Part shown: positions 46,595 through 57,400 of the stretch, piece after piece | How the letters are laid out: each line of letters opens with the position of its first letter | How positions within the stretch are numbered: the first letter of the stretch is position 1 | Assembly: GCF_003369915.1 (NCBI RefSeq) | Contig: NC_046675.1 | Span: forward strand, 186,001-250,000 | Direction: 5' to 3' | DNA: 64,000 nucleotides | DNA from: Drosophila miranda | Lineage: Eukaryota; Arthropoda; Insecta; Diptera; Drosophilidae | Notes under the pieces: generated by a model | Told to the model about the DNA's origin: nothing | What the model saw: only the letters and a program-made list of their open reading frames with translations | Database searches by the model: none | Translations under genes and position numbers: made by a program

Positions 46595-47415
46595 GAGGTG
46601 GAACGTTGTGAGTTGCTGCGGACACCGCAACTCTACAGTTATACCCGATACTAAGTCAGTATGGCTCTCCTCCGGCAGACGCCGCTAATATTAAACGACA
46701 CGACAAAGAGTGCGTGCGAGAGAGACAGAAAATCAGTCTGAGCGTGACGTCGGGCGCTGCGTAGCCACTGAAAATTGATTTCTTGCTTTTGGCTACAAAA
46801 ATGATCCGATCTGATCCAGATTCAGCAATCTGATGGTCATTATGGTCATTATCTATGATTCTGCGTTTTTAGTTTTCTCGAATGTGCAATATTGTGGATG
46901 CAACAGATTTTCGTCCTTTGTGGGGGCGGAAGGGGGTGGGGCGAAATTCTGAGATATACGTTTTATAGTGAGATCTAACAGAAGTGCGGATACCAAATTT
47001 GGTTACTCTAGCCTTAATAGTCTCTGAGATTTGTGGATGCCCCAGATTTTCGTCCTTTGCGGGGGCGGAAGGGGGTGTGGCGAAATTTGGACACGAAACG
47101 GTCAAGGTCCGATATCACAGGAGTGTGGATACCAAATTTGGTTGCTCTGGCTCTTATAGGTTCTGAGATCCTTGAACTCATATTTTGCAATTGGCAAAAC
47201 CGACCATGAAACCTGTGTGTTAGAGAGAGACAGAGCGAGATAGAACGGACGGACGGACAGACGGACAGACAGGGCTCAATCGACTCGGCTATTGATGCTG
47301 ATCCAGAATATATATACTTTATGGGGTCGGAAACGATTCCTTCTGGACGTTACACACATCCACTTTTACCACAAATCTAATATACCCCAATACTCATTTT
47401 GAGTATCGGGTATAA
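46595..47415 (-). mobile_element. DINE-1/INE-1 type nonautonomous Helitron
   Basis: Minus orientation. The 5' end TATACCCGATACTCAAAATG is followed by the family's GGAATCGTTTCCGACCCC, AAAGTATATATATTC and GTCGATTGAGCCCTGTC blocks with GTCCGTC repeats. The 3' end shows a second TATACCCGATAC-like subterminal repeat (near 46640) and the hairpin GAGTTGC...GCAACTC (46610-46633), as expected of Helitron tails. There is no coding capacity, as normal for the family. A 139-bp internal segment is tandemly doubled. Outer borders are approximate. Confidence 0.82.
46894..47171 (-). repeat. two-copy tandem repeat inside the DINE-1 element
   Basis: GTGGATGC...GATTTTCGTCCTTTG and GGGGGCGGAAGGGGGTG recur at 46894 and 47033, period 139, with about 80-85 percent identity by eye. 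DINE-1 elements often vary by such internal arrays. Confidence 0.75.
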
Positions 47416-47459
47416 AAATGGAATTCAAAAGAGAAGAAAAAGAAATTTCCACTTGGATG

Positions 47460-47539
47460 TGACAGCGGTGGGATTCGAACCCACGCCCTTTCGGACTGGT
47501 GCCTAAAACCAGCGCCTTAGACCGCTCGGCCACGCTGCC
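47460..47539 (-). tRNA. tRNA-Leu, anticodon UAG, second copy
   Basis: Same 80-nt sequence as the copy at 46228, base for base, but flanks differ on both sides. A T5 run on the minus strand (47441-47437) can terminate polymerase III. Both genes look functional. Confidence 0.97.
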
Positions 47540-47544
47540 TCTAA

Positions 47545-48720
47545 CCGTTGAGTGCCAAAAGCACTACTTAACCGCACGGCAGAGCCCATACGGAATATGA
47601 ATTCTGGCATAGTTTTGGGGATGATTTATGCAGCAGTGTTGCCAATGCTCTCACAGAAAAGTAGTAGAAAGTAGTAGGAGGCATGCGCAGGTAAATGGAA
47701 TTCATTGAATAAAACGAATGTTTACAAAATTTTTTGGGAGAACATAAGAATTAATGTCGCATTACTATCTACATACATGTTCTATAGTGCGATAGTAAAA
47801 GCGGTAAAAGGAAAATACTTTACGACTGCCTTCGCCATCGAAGCGATTCTAATTCATTGACAAACGCATTTTGATTTGGCGATAATGAGAGTTGGGTTTG
47901 GGGTTACAGCAGGGCAGGACACCTTGGACTGTACTAACCCCTGTTCCTGTGCCCTTTCCAGATGTCGTAAACACCCCACGTGGTTGTTGGTTTACGATTT
48001 TAGCATTTCGCATTGCCGTAAAAAATGATTCTGTTGTTCCTGCTGTCACCGCTTTGTTTGGGTATAGTATACCCTAACAGCGGGTATTATAGTGTACAGT
48101 TGGAATAATAATTTCATGAATTAGATCTAAAGTCAAGTCTATATGGCAACTATATTATTGTCAAATATGTCTAATAGAAATATTGATATATTCTTTTCGG
48201 CGATATGCAAGATTTGATATTCCTATGTACTATTCCTATAATTTGGTGATTCTGCAAGAGTATTCGAAATTTCGTCCGCCAGTATAATCCCCTTCTTGTT
48301 TTTCCTAAACAGAACGGTAGCAAGTATTAACAGCAACAGATTTTATAGCCTTTTTATGTGGCCATAGTTTCGCTTCGCTTTTTACGAGTATTTTATAACT
48401 TGTTTACATTAGGCGAGTGAGGGATATAACCCCAGTGTCGCGTAACAGGAGTGCTGGGAAGCGTTTTATGCAAAAATCTATCGAATAGCTGGCGTGCTGA
48501 ATAAAAATGGCAATAAATCGGGCCAAGGGCTGCGGGGATTCCTCTGAGCGCGACCAGCTGCCATTGACACATATAGTCGTATGGGCATTTCAGATCCGAG
48601 ATTGAAGCACCGCAACGAACCGATTCCCCCAGTGGGGCATGGCCAATGGGCGAAGAAAGTCTATGGAGAATCGCGGATTAAGTGGATTAGGTTCTTGCCT
48701 GCGCGGCTTCCGTTCAAATC
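47545..48720. other. intergenic between tRNA and small secreted genes
   Basis: No gene supported. A perfect inverted repeat GGGTATAGTATACCC (48060-48074) resembles a transposon end. The segment 47880-47990 contains a TACTAAC branch-like motif and a TTTCCAG acceptor-like site without matching exons. Confidence 0.45.
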
Positions 48721-48767
48721 GGCAAATGGGTCATACGAGGCAGGTGAGTCCGACAGTGGCATCAATA

Positions 48768-49134
48768 ATGGCCCTTTTCGCCCTGATGCTACTGGTCCAC
48801 CAAGCCTCCTCCATAGCAGAGGAACAGCAGGAGGAGAAGCGCGTTGAAACGGCCATGCATCAAATGGCCAAGGACATGGAATCCGGGCGACGCATAAGTG
48901 CGAAGCAGAGTCAGGACATCGTAAAGCAGTTTGTAAGTCATCTCCGAACCGAACTTCCTCACACTCAGCACTCATATCACCTCTCATGTTGCGCAGGAGC
49001 ATCTCGGGGAATATATAAAGAAAGAGGCGTCAAGCAAGAGGGGAATTAATCTAATCAACGGCAAGCCCGGCCAGGTCTACTCCATATACTTCGAGTTCTC
49101 CAACCGAAAGCACTCGAAACGAAGGAGTTCTTAA
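48768..49134 (+). CDS. small secreted protein, paralogue pair member 1
   Basis: Unrecognised family. Exons 48768-48932 and 48997-49134 join in phase 0 (CAGTTT|GTAAGT, GCGCAG|GAG) to give 100 residues. The signal peptide is MALFALMLLVHQASSIA. A predicted helix follows (EKRVETAMHQMAKDME to IVKQF), and exon 2 holds EHLGEYIKKE, NGKPGQVYSIYFEFSNRK and a basic end KHSKRRSS. In-frame upstream ATGs (48726, 48639) would lengthen the protein, but 48768 has a good context and gives a clean signal peptide. The next gene shares the intron position and helix pattern (AMxxMxKxM), so the two are tandem duplicates. Secreted role unknown. Confidence 0.68.
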
Positions 49135-49476
49135 AAATCAAAGTTGTATAAACATCAGAGTGGAAGCTGCACTTTGTTTTCATTCAGTTAGCGAAAAAAA
49201 CAGATTGCAGATCTCAGAAAATATCAGTTGGCATCTTTTTGGGAGTATTCCCCATCTATCCCCGGGTCAAAAATTACCTAAAACTCCTGCTCCGTTTCCG
49301 GGAATCTGGATCTGATCTCTGGTGGAGAGTACAATCGATGCCCAAGATTGATTGGAACACAAACGAGCTAAATAAGTAAATCTTCACACTTTTAATCAAA
49401 GTTAGCCGCAACGAATCGATATTCCAGCCAACCCCTAACCGACCGCAGCCCTGCTATGTGCTATGTCAATAGGAAG

Positions 49477-50027
49477 ATGAGAACCGTTCTGGTAGTACTC
49501 GTAAAGCTCCTGCTGTCGCCTCTGCTGATTCTGGCAGGTGTACAGACATCGGAATTCCGCGATGCCATGAAGAAAATGGACAAAAACATGAAGATAGCCA
49601 TCCAAATGGGAAACGAGTTGGAGAGATATTTTGTGAGTCAAATGAAGAGGCATCTTCCCGGCATTAACACAACTTTCTTCAGGACCAGGCGACGGGAAGC
49701 CCTGGCCAGAAGGTGTTCAACATCAAGCCGGCCAAGAACGCCTTAATCCGCTTCAGTTACTCCAAGCCACAAGGCCACCAGGACTCCGAAAGCTCCAATG
49801 GCAAGCGGCGCCCGTCAGTATCCGCCAGCAGCGCCACTAGCAAGCGACGCCAGCAGCCAAAGTACTTCCTGAACTTTAACTTTAAAAACCATCGAAGGTC
49901 TAAGACGGATGTGGATCAGCCGTCGACCACCGTTCAGCCAAGGACGGGGCGGGCTCGTCAGAAGAGACTTCGCAACGGAATGCCCAATCCCTTCAAGTAT
50001 TTTCCACTTAAGGGCGAAAATATCTAG
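49477..50027 (+). CDS. small secreted protein, paralogue pair member 2
   Basis: Exons 49477-49632 and 49683-50027 join in phase 0 (TATTTT|GTGAGT, CTTCAG|GAC) for 166 residues. The signal peptide is MRTVLVVLVKLLLSPLLILA. The helix FRDAMKKMDKNMKIAIQMG ends in ELERYF at the intron, matching DIVKQF of member 1. Exon 2 starts DQATGSPGQKVFNIKPAKNA, then LIRFSYSKPQ against YFEFSNRK in member 1, and adds a long basic, Ser/Arg-rich tail with RQKRLRNG as a possible proprotein cleavage site. A start at 49456 would add seven residues. The 340 bp between the two genes hold nothing else. Rapid divergence suggests an immune or reproductive role, by inference only. Confidence 0.7.
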
Positions 50028-50029
50028 CA

Positions 50030-50600
50030 GTGACTATCATTTTTATTTACAAACCAAAATATTTACTCACTGATAAGAAAATATTTGATCAATCGATTAT
50101 ACCCCGTCCAAAAAAGGCCAAATTTCGACGATTAGAATTTGCATGACTTATGTGATTCAAACTTAGTTATAATTAGAAAAAAAAAAACTATTGGAAAGCT
50201 TTCCTCGAGTCTAGAAGCCTGAATACCCAAGGAGTATCCGAGATAGAAAAGAATATAGAAAGGGGAAGGAAACATACCTCAGCATATATGTGTGTAGGTA
50301 CAGTCTTAGCTTGATCAATACCCTTAAGGAAGTTTGTCCTCAATGCAACTTCCGATAACCGACCAGACGGAGAGCGACCACTATAGTTTTATCTTTGCAA
50401 AATTTGTAGTTGTTATCCACAAAATGAACGCTGTCTGGGGGCAACAATTATTAGCAGGAACGTTTGGTTCTAAAACGGATCGATCACTCCCACGCCTTAG
50501 ATAAGAACTTTGACCAGACTGGAAATTTCGAAGTCGTGGCTCGACCTGCCCATGGTTCAGTGCAGAGATACTCATATCGGAATTTATATCAAATTGTATC
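50030..50600. other. intergenic, no gene seen
   Basis: AT-rich. TATACCCCGTCC at 50098 hints at a small transposon relic but nothing else aligns. Confidence 0.4.
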
Positions 50601-50605
50601 TTGGG

Positions 50606-50614
50606 TATATAAAG
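50606..50614 (+). promoter_or_regulatory. TATA box of the Ala-repeat gene
   Basis: GGGTATATAAAGGG, 62 bp upstream of the ATG at 50668, giving a short leader of about 30 nt. Confidence 0.75.
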
Positions 50615-50667
50615 GGTGCAAAGCCCAAGAATATCTTTAGTTAAAATAACAAGCCCGATATTCAACC

Positions 50668-51805
50668 ATGAAGTTCATAATTTCCCTGCTGTTTGTGGTG
50701 GCACTGGTGGGTCAAAAGCAGACCAGCGCCAAGAGCGTGTCCAGTTCTCTGGTAGGTTGTCGTTGTCTCATCTTAGAGCTATCAGATTCATCGTGAATTG
50801 TGCCTCACATGTACATTGTTTCTTTAGAGCAATTTGGGCAACGAGATAGGTCAGGACGCCTCAGAGTTTGGCCACGAATTGGGAGACGAGGGAACACAGT
50901 TCGGACACCAGGCCTCCAATAGCGCAATTAACTTTGGACACGAAGTATCCCAGGAAGCGGTAGGTCAACGGAATGCTAAAGACTGGAATTGTAAAACGCA
51001 AGATTCTTATTTTTTTGCTAGGAACAAATTGGCAGTGAGGAAATTGGTTCTCTCGAAAAGGAGGTGTCCTCTGTGAGTTTAGCAAAAATTAAATAGAATA
51101 TATCCTGCAGAATGCTGATTTAATGTTCTCTTTTAATCTCATTGCAGTCATCCTTTAGCTTCTCTTCCTCGGATTCTTCAGCTACTTCCGCTTCTTCAAC
51201 TGTTAGTGAATATTTGTTCCTTCTAATAGTATTTTATGCATCCATCTTTTGAATCCATTCTACAGAACTCCACAACTGATAAAGTCGCTGCCAGTACTGA
51301 CCAGTCCACCAACAAGGTTACCACCTGCACCTGCAGCGAAAGCGTAGATAACTCTGGAAAGGATACTTCTACTGGTTCCAGCAGTGCAACTGCCACTGCC
51401 AGTGCTGCAGGAAGTGTGGCAGGATCCGCAGCCAGTGCTGCAAGAACTGTTGCGAAGGATGCTACTGGTGCTGCCGAGACAGTTGCCAAGGACGCCACCA
51501 GTGCTGCCAATAGTGTTGCCAAGGATGCCACAAATGTTGCTGGCGATGCAGTAAAGGTAGCTCACGACGCTGCTGATACAGCTGCTAATGTGGGCCAAAC
51601 TGTTGCCAAGGATGCAGCCAACACTGCTAGCAATGTGGCAGGTGATGCCGCAAGTGTTGCTCAGAATGCGGCTGGAGTAGCTTCGAGCGTGGCTGGAGCT
51701 GCCACCAACGCTGCAGACACCATTGCCAAGGATGCAAGCGATGCTGCGAACACCATTGCCACAAATGCATCCAACCTGGCGCATTCGATTGCCGATCTTT
51801 TTTAA
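50668..51805 (+). CDS. secreted protein with Ala-rich 11-residue repeats
   Basis: Unrecognised. Five exons, all phase 0 and multiples of three: 50668-50751, 50828-50959, 51022-51072, 51148-51201 and 51266-51805; 286 residues. Exon 1 is the signal peptide (MKFIISLLFVVALVGQKQTS). Exon 2 is Gly/His/Glu-rich with repeated FGHE and FGHQ (EIGQDASEFGHELGDEGTQF). Exons 3-4 are short, acidic then Ser-rich. Exon 5 holds TTCTCSE and then about 120 residues of 11-residue repeats such as TVAKDATGAAE and TVAKDATSAAN up to the C-terminus. The pattern predicts an 11/3 amphipathic helix like group 3 LEA proteins or type I antifreeze proteins, likely by convergence. A TATA box lies at 50606. The last exon could expand or shrink by repeat slippage. 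Confidence 0.75.
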
Positions 51806-52186
51806 ACAGCAAAATAATGAAATTGACATCGATTTATTTACTCAAATATCGTAATGAGCATAATTAATTCCATTGCGATTTAAAATATATTCAAGTGCTT
51901 GCTCTCCAGATAGCCGCGGGGTACACCTTGTTTTGACTCCCTTACACATGAAACAGTCTATTTTCGGCTCGATGAGATTAAAAACCTCCGACACCCACTC
52001 GAGACTACAAATCCAAGTTCCTATAATACCACAGATAGGTGGGGAAATACGCTGACTTTAGTCAGATAACCAATTCGGCCATCAATCAAGACCGCCCGCC
52101 AGTTGGGCTGAATCATGCCTACTACTTGAGTCTGATTTGTTTTTGATACTCGTACCTCCTGCATTCTTAAACCGATAAGAGTAGAC

Positions 52187-52192
52187 TATAAA
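52187..52192 (+). promoter_or_regulatory. TATA box of the GLGDLA-module gene
   Basis: GACTATAAATTCAG, 53 bp before the ATG at 52240. A GGGGAAATAC (52041-52050) flanked by GATA-like motifs lies 140 bp upstream and is only loosely Rel-like. Confidence 0.65.
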
Positions 52193-52239
52193 TTCAGCAT
52201 TTGGCCTAGAACACAAACAGTACTTCATTGGTAAACAAC

Positions 52240-53112
52240 ATGCAAGCGACATTCAAAGCTTTCACTATTTTGGCCATCGCCTTAATGACCCACCAGGCCG
52301 CTGCGGGCACCCTTAGCTTCGGCAGCTTTATGGGGGACGTGTCGCAGGTGGCTGTGGCCGGAGAAAAGGCTTGGCATCAGCTGGCGAACGCTGTCGGAGC
52401 CTCTCAACCCGAAATTGTTCAACCGGAAACCCTAAACATCCTCAGCGATATGGCCAATGGTTTAGGAGATCTGGCTGTAAGCCAGTCGATTCTTAAATAG
52501 TTGAAATGTATTTTAAGCAACTATCTCCCCTAGAATGCCATCACCAGCCTGAGCGTCGAGACTGATTATGTCCAACCCGAAGCCTCAAATCTTCTCGGGG
52601 ATGTTCTGGGTGACGTGGGCACTGGGTTGGGTGATTTGGCTGTAAGTTTTGAATCTTACAGAAACCTGGACAGTGATCTAAAGCTTTCTATCTCTAGAAT
52701 GCCATCACAAGTCTCAGTGTGCAAGTGAAGGCCGGACCACAGGCTCGGAGTATCTCTGTAAGTGATCTAAAAATGCATAACCTTTGACTGCTGACTGCTG
52801 ACTAGTTTCGTGTGTTCTTTCCGTAGTCTGATGGTGCTTCGATCATAGCCGAAGGAGGAGTAAGTTTCCCTCTCCGAATTCCGCCCAAAGTTGTTCTCAA
52901 ATATTTCGTTTATTTTCAGGCTGTGAGTGCCAAGACGATCGCCGCTGCCGCCAATGCTGCTGCCCCTTATATCAAGAAATTGAACGAGGGCCTGGGCGAT
53001 CTGGCTGTAAGTGGTTCATCTTTCAGCATCGCATCGCCGAAACAGTTGCTAATCAAATGAGTACTTCCTCCCGCTCCTCCTCTTCCCATAGAACGCCCTC
53101 ACCAACCTCTGA
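52240..53112 (+). CDS. secreted protein built from repeated GLGDLA exons
   Basis: Unrecognised. Six exons, all phase 0 with GT/AG borders: 52240-52476, 52534-52641, 52698-52757, 52827-52859, 52920-53006 and 53092-53112; 181 residues. Exon 1 encodes a signal peptide (MQATFKAFTILAIALMTHQA) and ends GLGDLA. Exon 2 begins NAITSLSV and ends GLGDLA. Exon 3 begins NAITSLSV. Exon 4 is only 11 codons. Exon 5 (AVSAKTIAAAANAAAPYIKK) ends GLGDLA, and exon 6 is NALTNL-stop. So one exon module was duplicated with its splice sites. AATAAA is at 53176-53181. TATA box at 52187. Skipping any inner exon keeps the frame. Like the previous gene it is a modular secreted protein of unknown role; they may share an origin, but their sequences do not align. 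Confidence 0.75.
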
Positions 53113-53189
53113 AGAGACAGGAGGTAGAGGCAGTGGCAGAGGCTGAGGCAGAACTTTGAAGCAGTTCAATTAACAAATAAATATCCAAT

Positions 53190-54291
53190 CGTTTGGTGAG
53201 CTTAGTGAGTGCCTCTTTTATGTTCCAATTTGGGGCGAGGTTTATCAACAAGTTGGGCATCAATTAGTTGGGTTGTTTTGAAATTCAAGAACCATAAACA
53301 AGGTCACCCCCAGATCCAGATGCAGATGCTGTCGATCCACAGGGAATCCGAATCAGTAGAACCCAGGGAAGCAGCCAGAATGGAAAAGGGGTCAAATGAT
53401 ACGAGCGAGAATCAAACTCGAAACACGTGATTCCCGGCCACATTAGGGGATCAAATTACCCAAAATAAGAACAGAAAAGAACAAGAAGTGTACACACATG
53501 AAAACTTTTAAATAATTTAGTGTACACTTGGAGAGGGTATTATAATTCTTACCAGAAGTTTGCAATTTATAGATGATAGCTTCAGCTACCATATATTCTA
53601 CGGTTGATCCATGATCAGCAGGCCTTTCCAATCATTCAGCACTGCTCGCTTGCAGGAAAGCGAACTGCTGTTATAATATAAATGTATGTACATACATATG
53701 TATATTAATATATGTACATATGTATATTATATGTACTATTTTCACATAAAATATCTGTATTGTAGTGTAGCTCTAACTTCGGCTCCGCTCCCAACGCTAG
53801 ATCTTCTTTCTCCTGTTCTTATTATTATGACAAGTAGGTTGCTTTTGTTCCCATTTTTTCCACTCCTCGAGCGACCGGAATTGGGTCACCGGCAAGGGAA
53901 GCTACTGATGATGGGGGTGCCTATGGGCAGGGCTGCTTGCTGCTCCGGAAGACGTTGTCGGGGGTCGTCTTTATGGTTGCCGTATTGCTGCCATTAAGTC
54001 GCTTTATTGAGCGGCAAAACTTGGATTCCCGACCCACATCCGATCTTGGGCTACACTCACGACTCTCCCACCGAGAGTCGTGCTAGCTGGGGACCTGTAA
54101 TTATGAAAATTAACAAACATTTTGGTAATTAATTTCGGCAACCCTTTGCCCAGGCTCCGTGGCACACATAATCCCGCAGCAATTAAAATGCACGGCCGCC
54201 ATCCAAGTTGGGGCACGACCGAGTGCGGTGCGTGTGACCATTAGATGTTAATATTATAATAGAAAACCATTTTAATAATTTGTGACACTGT

Positions 54292-54322
<31 letters not shown>

Positions 54323-57300
54323 CGTTTGGGCCATTAATTGGCGGTTTGACAGCTGGAAGACCTCAAAGCGGAATTCATTTTCGGATCACCTCGCCGACAG
54401 TTGTGGGTGTGATTCGGTAATTGAATCACACACATCGAGCCATTGCTCACAGATTCATTCAGTCATACCTATGTGAAGGTATCACATATATGTACGCCTA
54501 TCTGCGCAGGTATGGGACTCGATGATAGGAGTTGGCGAGATGGCGGCTGGGAGGGGGTCTGCGGGACAGGACAGCCGCGTAAATCGGGTTTGCTCGACAA
54601 CCGGTTTCGAGCAGTTTCTATGTTAGTGGTCAAGGTCTAAGGAGCAGCCGACAGACGGACACTTGGGCGGACAGATGCGGACAGATACGGACAGAGAGAA
54701 TGCAGCCAAAGTGGAAAAAACAATAACAGCAGACTACAAGGTGGGGAACGGTGGAGAGCAGAAGACAGGCAAAGAGCTGCAGAAAGCCAAGCGAAAATAC
54801 GTAAATGGGCAACAACAAAAACCACAAAGGCAGAAAACAGAACAGAACCAAAAGGAGTCACGAGAATTGCATAAACAATGTATATGTATTTTGTATAAGA
54901 ATACAATATGTGTGTGTGTGTGTGAATTGTATACATACAGCGGGTTATATATGTATGTACATATGTACATGCATATGTTTATCAGGGAGGGAAAGATCGA
55001 AGTTCTACAAAGTTAGGACGGTTCTTCACTCCCATATGGGATAAGTAATCGATTCCACGAAGGGAGATCCCACAGAGATATTTATGTAACCCAGAGATCG
55101 GAGATATACAAATAGATCGGAGGGATAGCTTATTTTTGCAAAAATTGTACCCCGTTCTACTTAATAGCAGTCTAAATTGAGTGACTGCTATGCAAGAATT
55201 TCAGATTTTCGATTATCGAAAGTCAACCTTGAATCACCCTAGCGACAGATGCAATGGGCTCGCACATGCATCATGCATCAGTGTGGCATCTAAACAGCCA
55301 CTCACACACGTACAAACTGCATTTACTTTCATTACTGCAATGGTGTTTGTGTGTCAAAAAGGGTTGCCAAACCACTCGCCTTGCTATGTATACACGTTCA
55401 TGCAACACGAGCACGAGTACATACATATGTATGTACATACACACATGCATACATATATGTACGTATCCAGGGACATGGACACACTCGGGACAGGACTGAG
55501 GCGCAAAGGAGCAGCGAAATCCCTATAATGAAGGTTTCTGTACTGGAAACTGGTTTTTGATTACGTCGTAGTCTCCGTTCCCCGTTCCCCGTCTCAGGCC
55601 CTGGCCGAAGCGAAGCCGAAGGTTGCCTATCTGCTGGGACGCAGACACTTGACCAAAAGCAAAACCTCAGACCTTATAGTTTCAGACACAAGATTTAAAT
55701 CAGAGGCCATCAAATCGCGGATTGCGGTACCAATTCAGAGTTCCAACTGCAGCATTAATCGTCACAGTGCCGGCTGTCAGCTGTCACTCCGAAAATTTCC
55801 ATCCGTCCCTCATTTGGGGGCTTATTGTCTGTAATTTGCGACACTTCACACGCACCACGAAAACTACTCGCACAGCAACAGCTTCATTAAAATTAATTAA
55901 TGCCTAGGCACACACTGAACCACACTAACTACGACACTCTGCCACACCTCTGCAGGATCCAGGGTTCCCAAAAAGGGGGCAGGGGCTCACATCATTAAGC
56001 TCGTATCAGTTTACAATGCTTTTCCTTCTTTGAGGCAGCCGAAAAAATATCCACAAATTAAATTAAATGAACTGAGTGTGAAAATACTGCAGGTTGGATG
56101 GGATGGGATGGAATGGAAAGCCACACAGCCTGCAAACATTAAGCCCAAACTCATCCGACAGGGCCTGGTCAAAAGGAAACACGCTCAAGTGATTTTCATG
56201 CCACCAGCCACCAGCCGCCAGTCCCCTTCTGGCACCGCCCCTACCTGTGCCACCAACACCAACATCACCATCACCCCTACCCTGCGCCCCTGTCTGCCGC
56301 CTGTTGATGTTAAATCAAGATAAGCAAATTGTTGCCGAAAAATAGAGGTACAAAGGAAGCGATTTGGACGTTTTAATGATGATAGAGCATGACACAGAAT
56401 AAATGAAAATAAAGTGGAGAAAAAAATTCATTTAAATTGTGGGGTAAACAGACGTTGACAGAGAATAAGAAGAAGAAAAACAGTTACACGGGGAAGAGGT
56501 GAGAATTACCAGGGAGCTAGGGAGGAGCTTATGTCGGAGAAGGATTTCACAGTACTCTGGGAAAGATCCCGCTCAATGACGGGCACAATTGCGATTACAG
56601 GCGAATTGAATGTTTCTTTTATGCATCAGAGCATCAGCTGAGTTCTTTATTTTTTTTCTTTCTTTTTTGTTTCTTTAATTAAAAAAGACGACTACTGGCC
56701 ACCGAATCCCACCACCTCACCTTCTTTATGCTCCAAACACATAGTGTTTGAGGACTGCCATGCAGACACATGGATAGGCAGGCATGCTCCTGCTGTTTGT
56801 CATAAACCAAATTTTCGATAATTATTATAATTCTGTTTTATGCGGTGTTTGTCTTCCTTCCTTCTCTCCTCCTCCCTCTGCCCCACACTGATCGTCCTCG
56901 CCTCGATCGTCCGCCAGTCAAAATAAATGTCCAAAAATGACTAAACGTCAAGTGTGTGCAAATGGCCTTATGCCTATGCACACAGTGGCCACGAAAAGTC
57001 TGCGTACGATCCCGAGACAGTCTCCCAGCTTCAATGGAATACCATTTTGAAAGCATCGAACTATGGAGAGGGTTAAACGGAAAGCCTCGGTACTCAGATA
57101 TTCCAATAGATGCTTCTATACTGAAGAATGTGGAGATGGTATACAGACTTTTTCCCACCACTCTATGCATATAATATACATGCATGTATGCATCATTCTG
57201 GTACTTATCGTGTTCGCTCAACCTGTTTCACATGTTCGAAGTTCCCCCAAAAACTGCAAACTGCCCGAACAGTGGGCTCGCTTCATTATCATCAGGGTTA

Positions 57301-57400
57301 TTATAATTCTAATTTTGTGTCTGGTTTTTTTTGGGTTTCGGTTTCCCTCTTTTCGAGTCCTTTTCAGGAGAGGAGTCAGCGGGACAAGTGCAGTCTGTTT
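53190..57400. other. gene-poor right flank, part 1
   Basis: No exon supported. CATACATATGTATA-type repeats at 53682-53737, 54950-54977 and 55420-55460; GGACAGATACGGACAGA repeats near 54668-54697; GTCAGCCAGCCAG-type repeats near 54298-54322. Confidence 0.5.
54058..54082. other. perfect 10-bp hairpin
   Basis: CACGACTCTC, loop CCACC, GAGAGTCGTG. No T-run or other signal nearby; role unknown. Confidence 0.6.

Noticed and set aside
47880-47990. Branch-point-like TACTAAC and TTTCCAG acceptor
   Set aside because: No downstream frame or donor partner could be matched.
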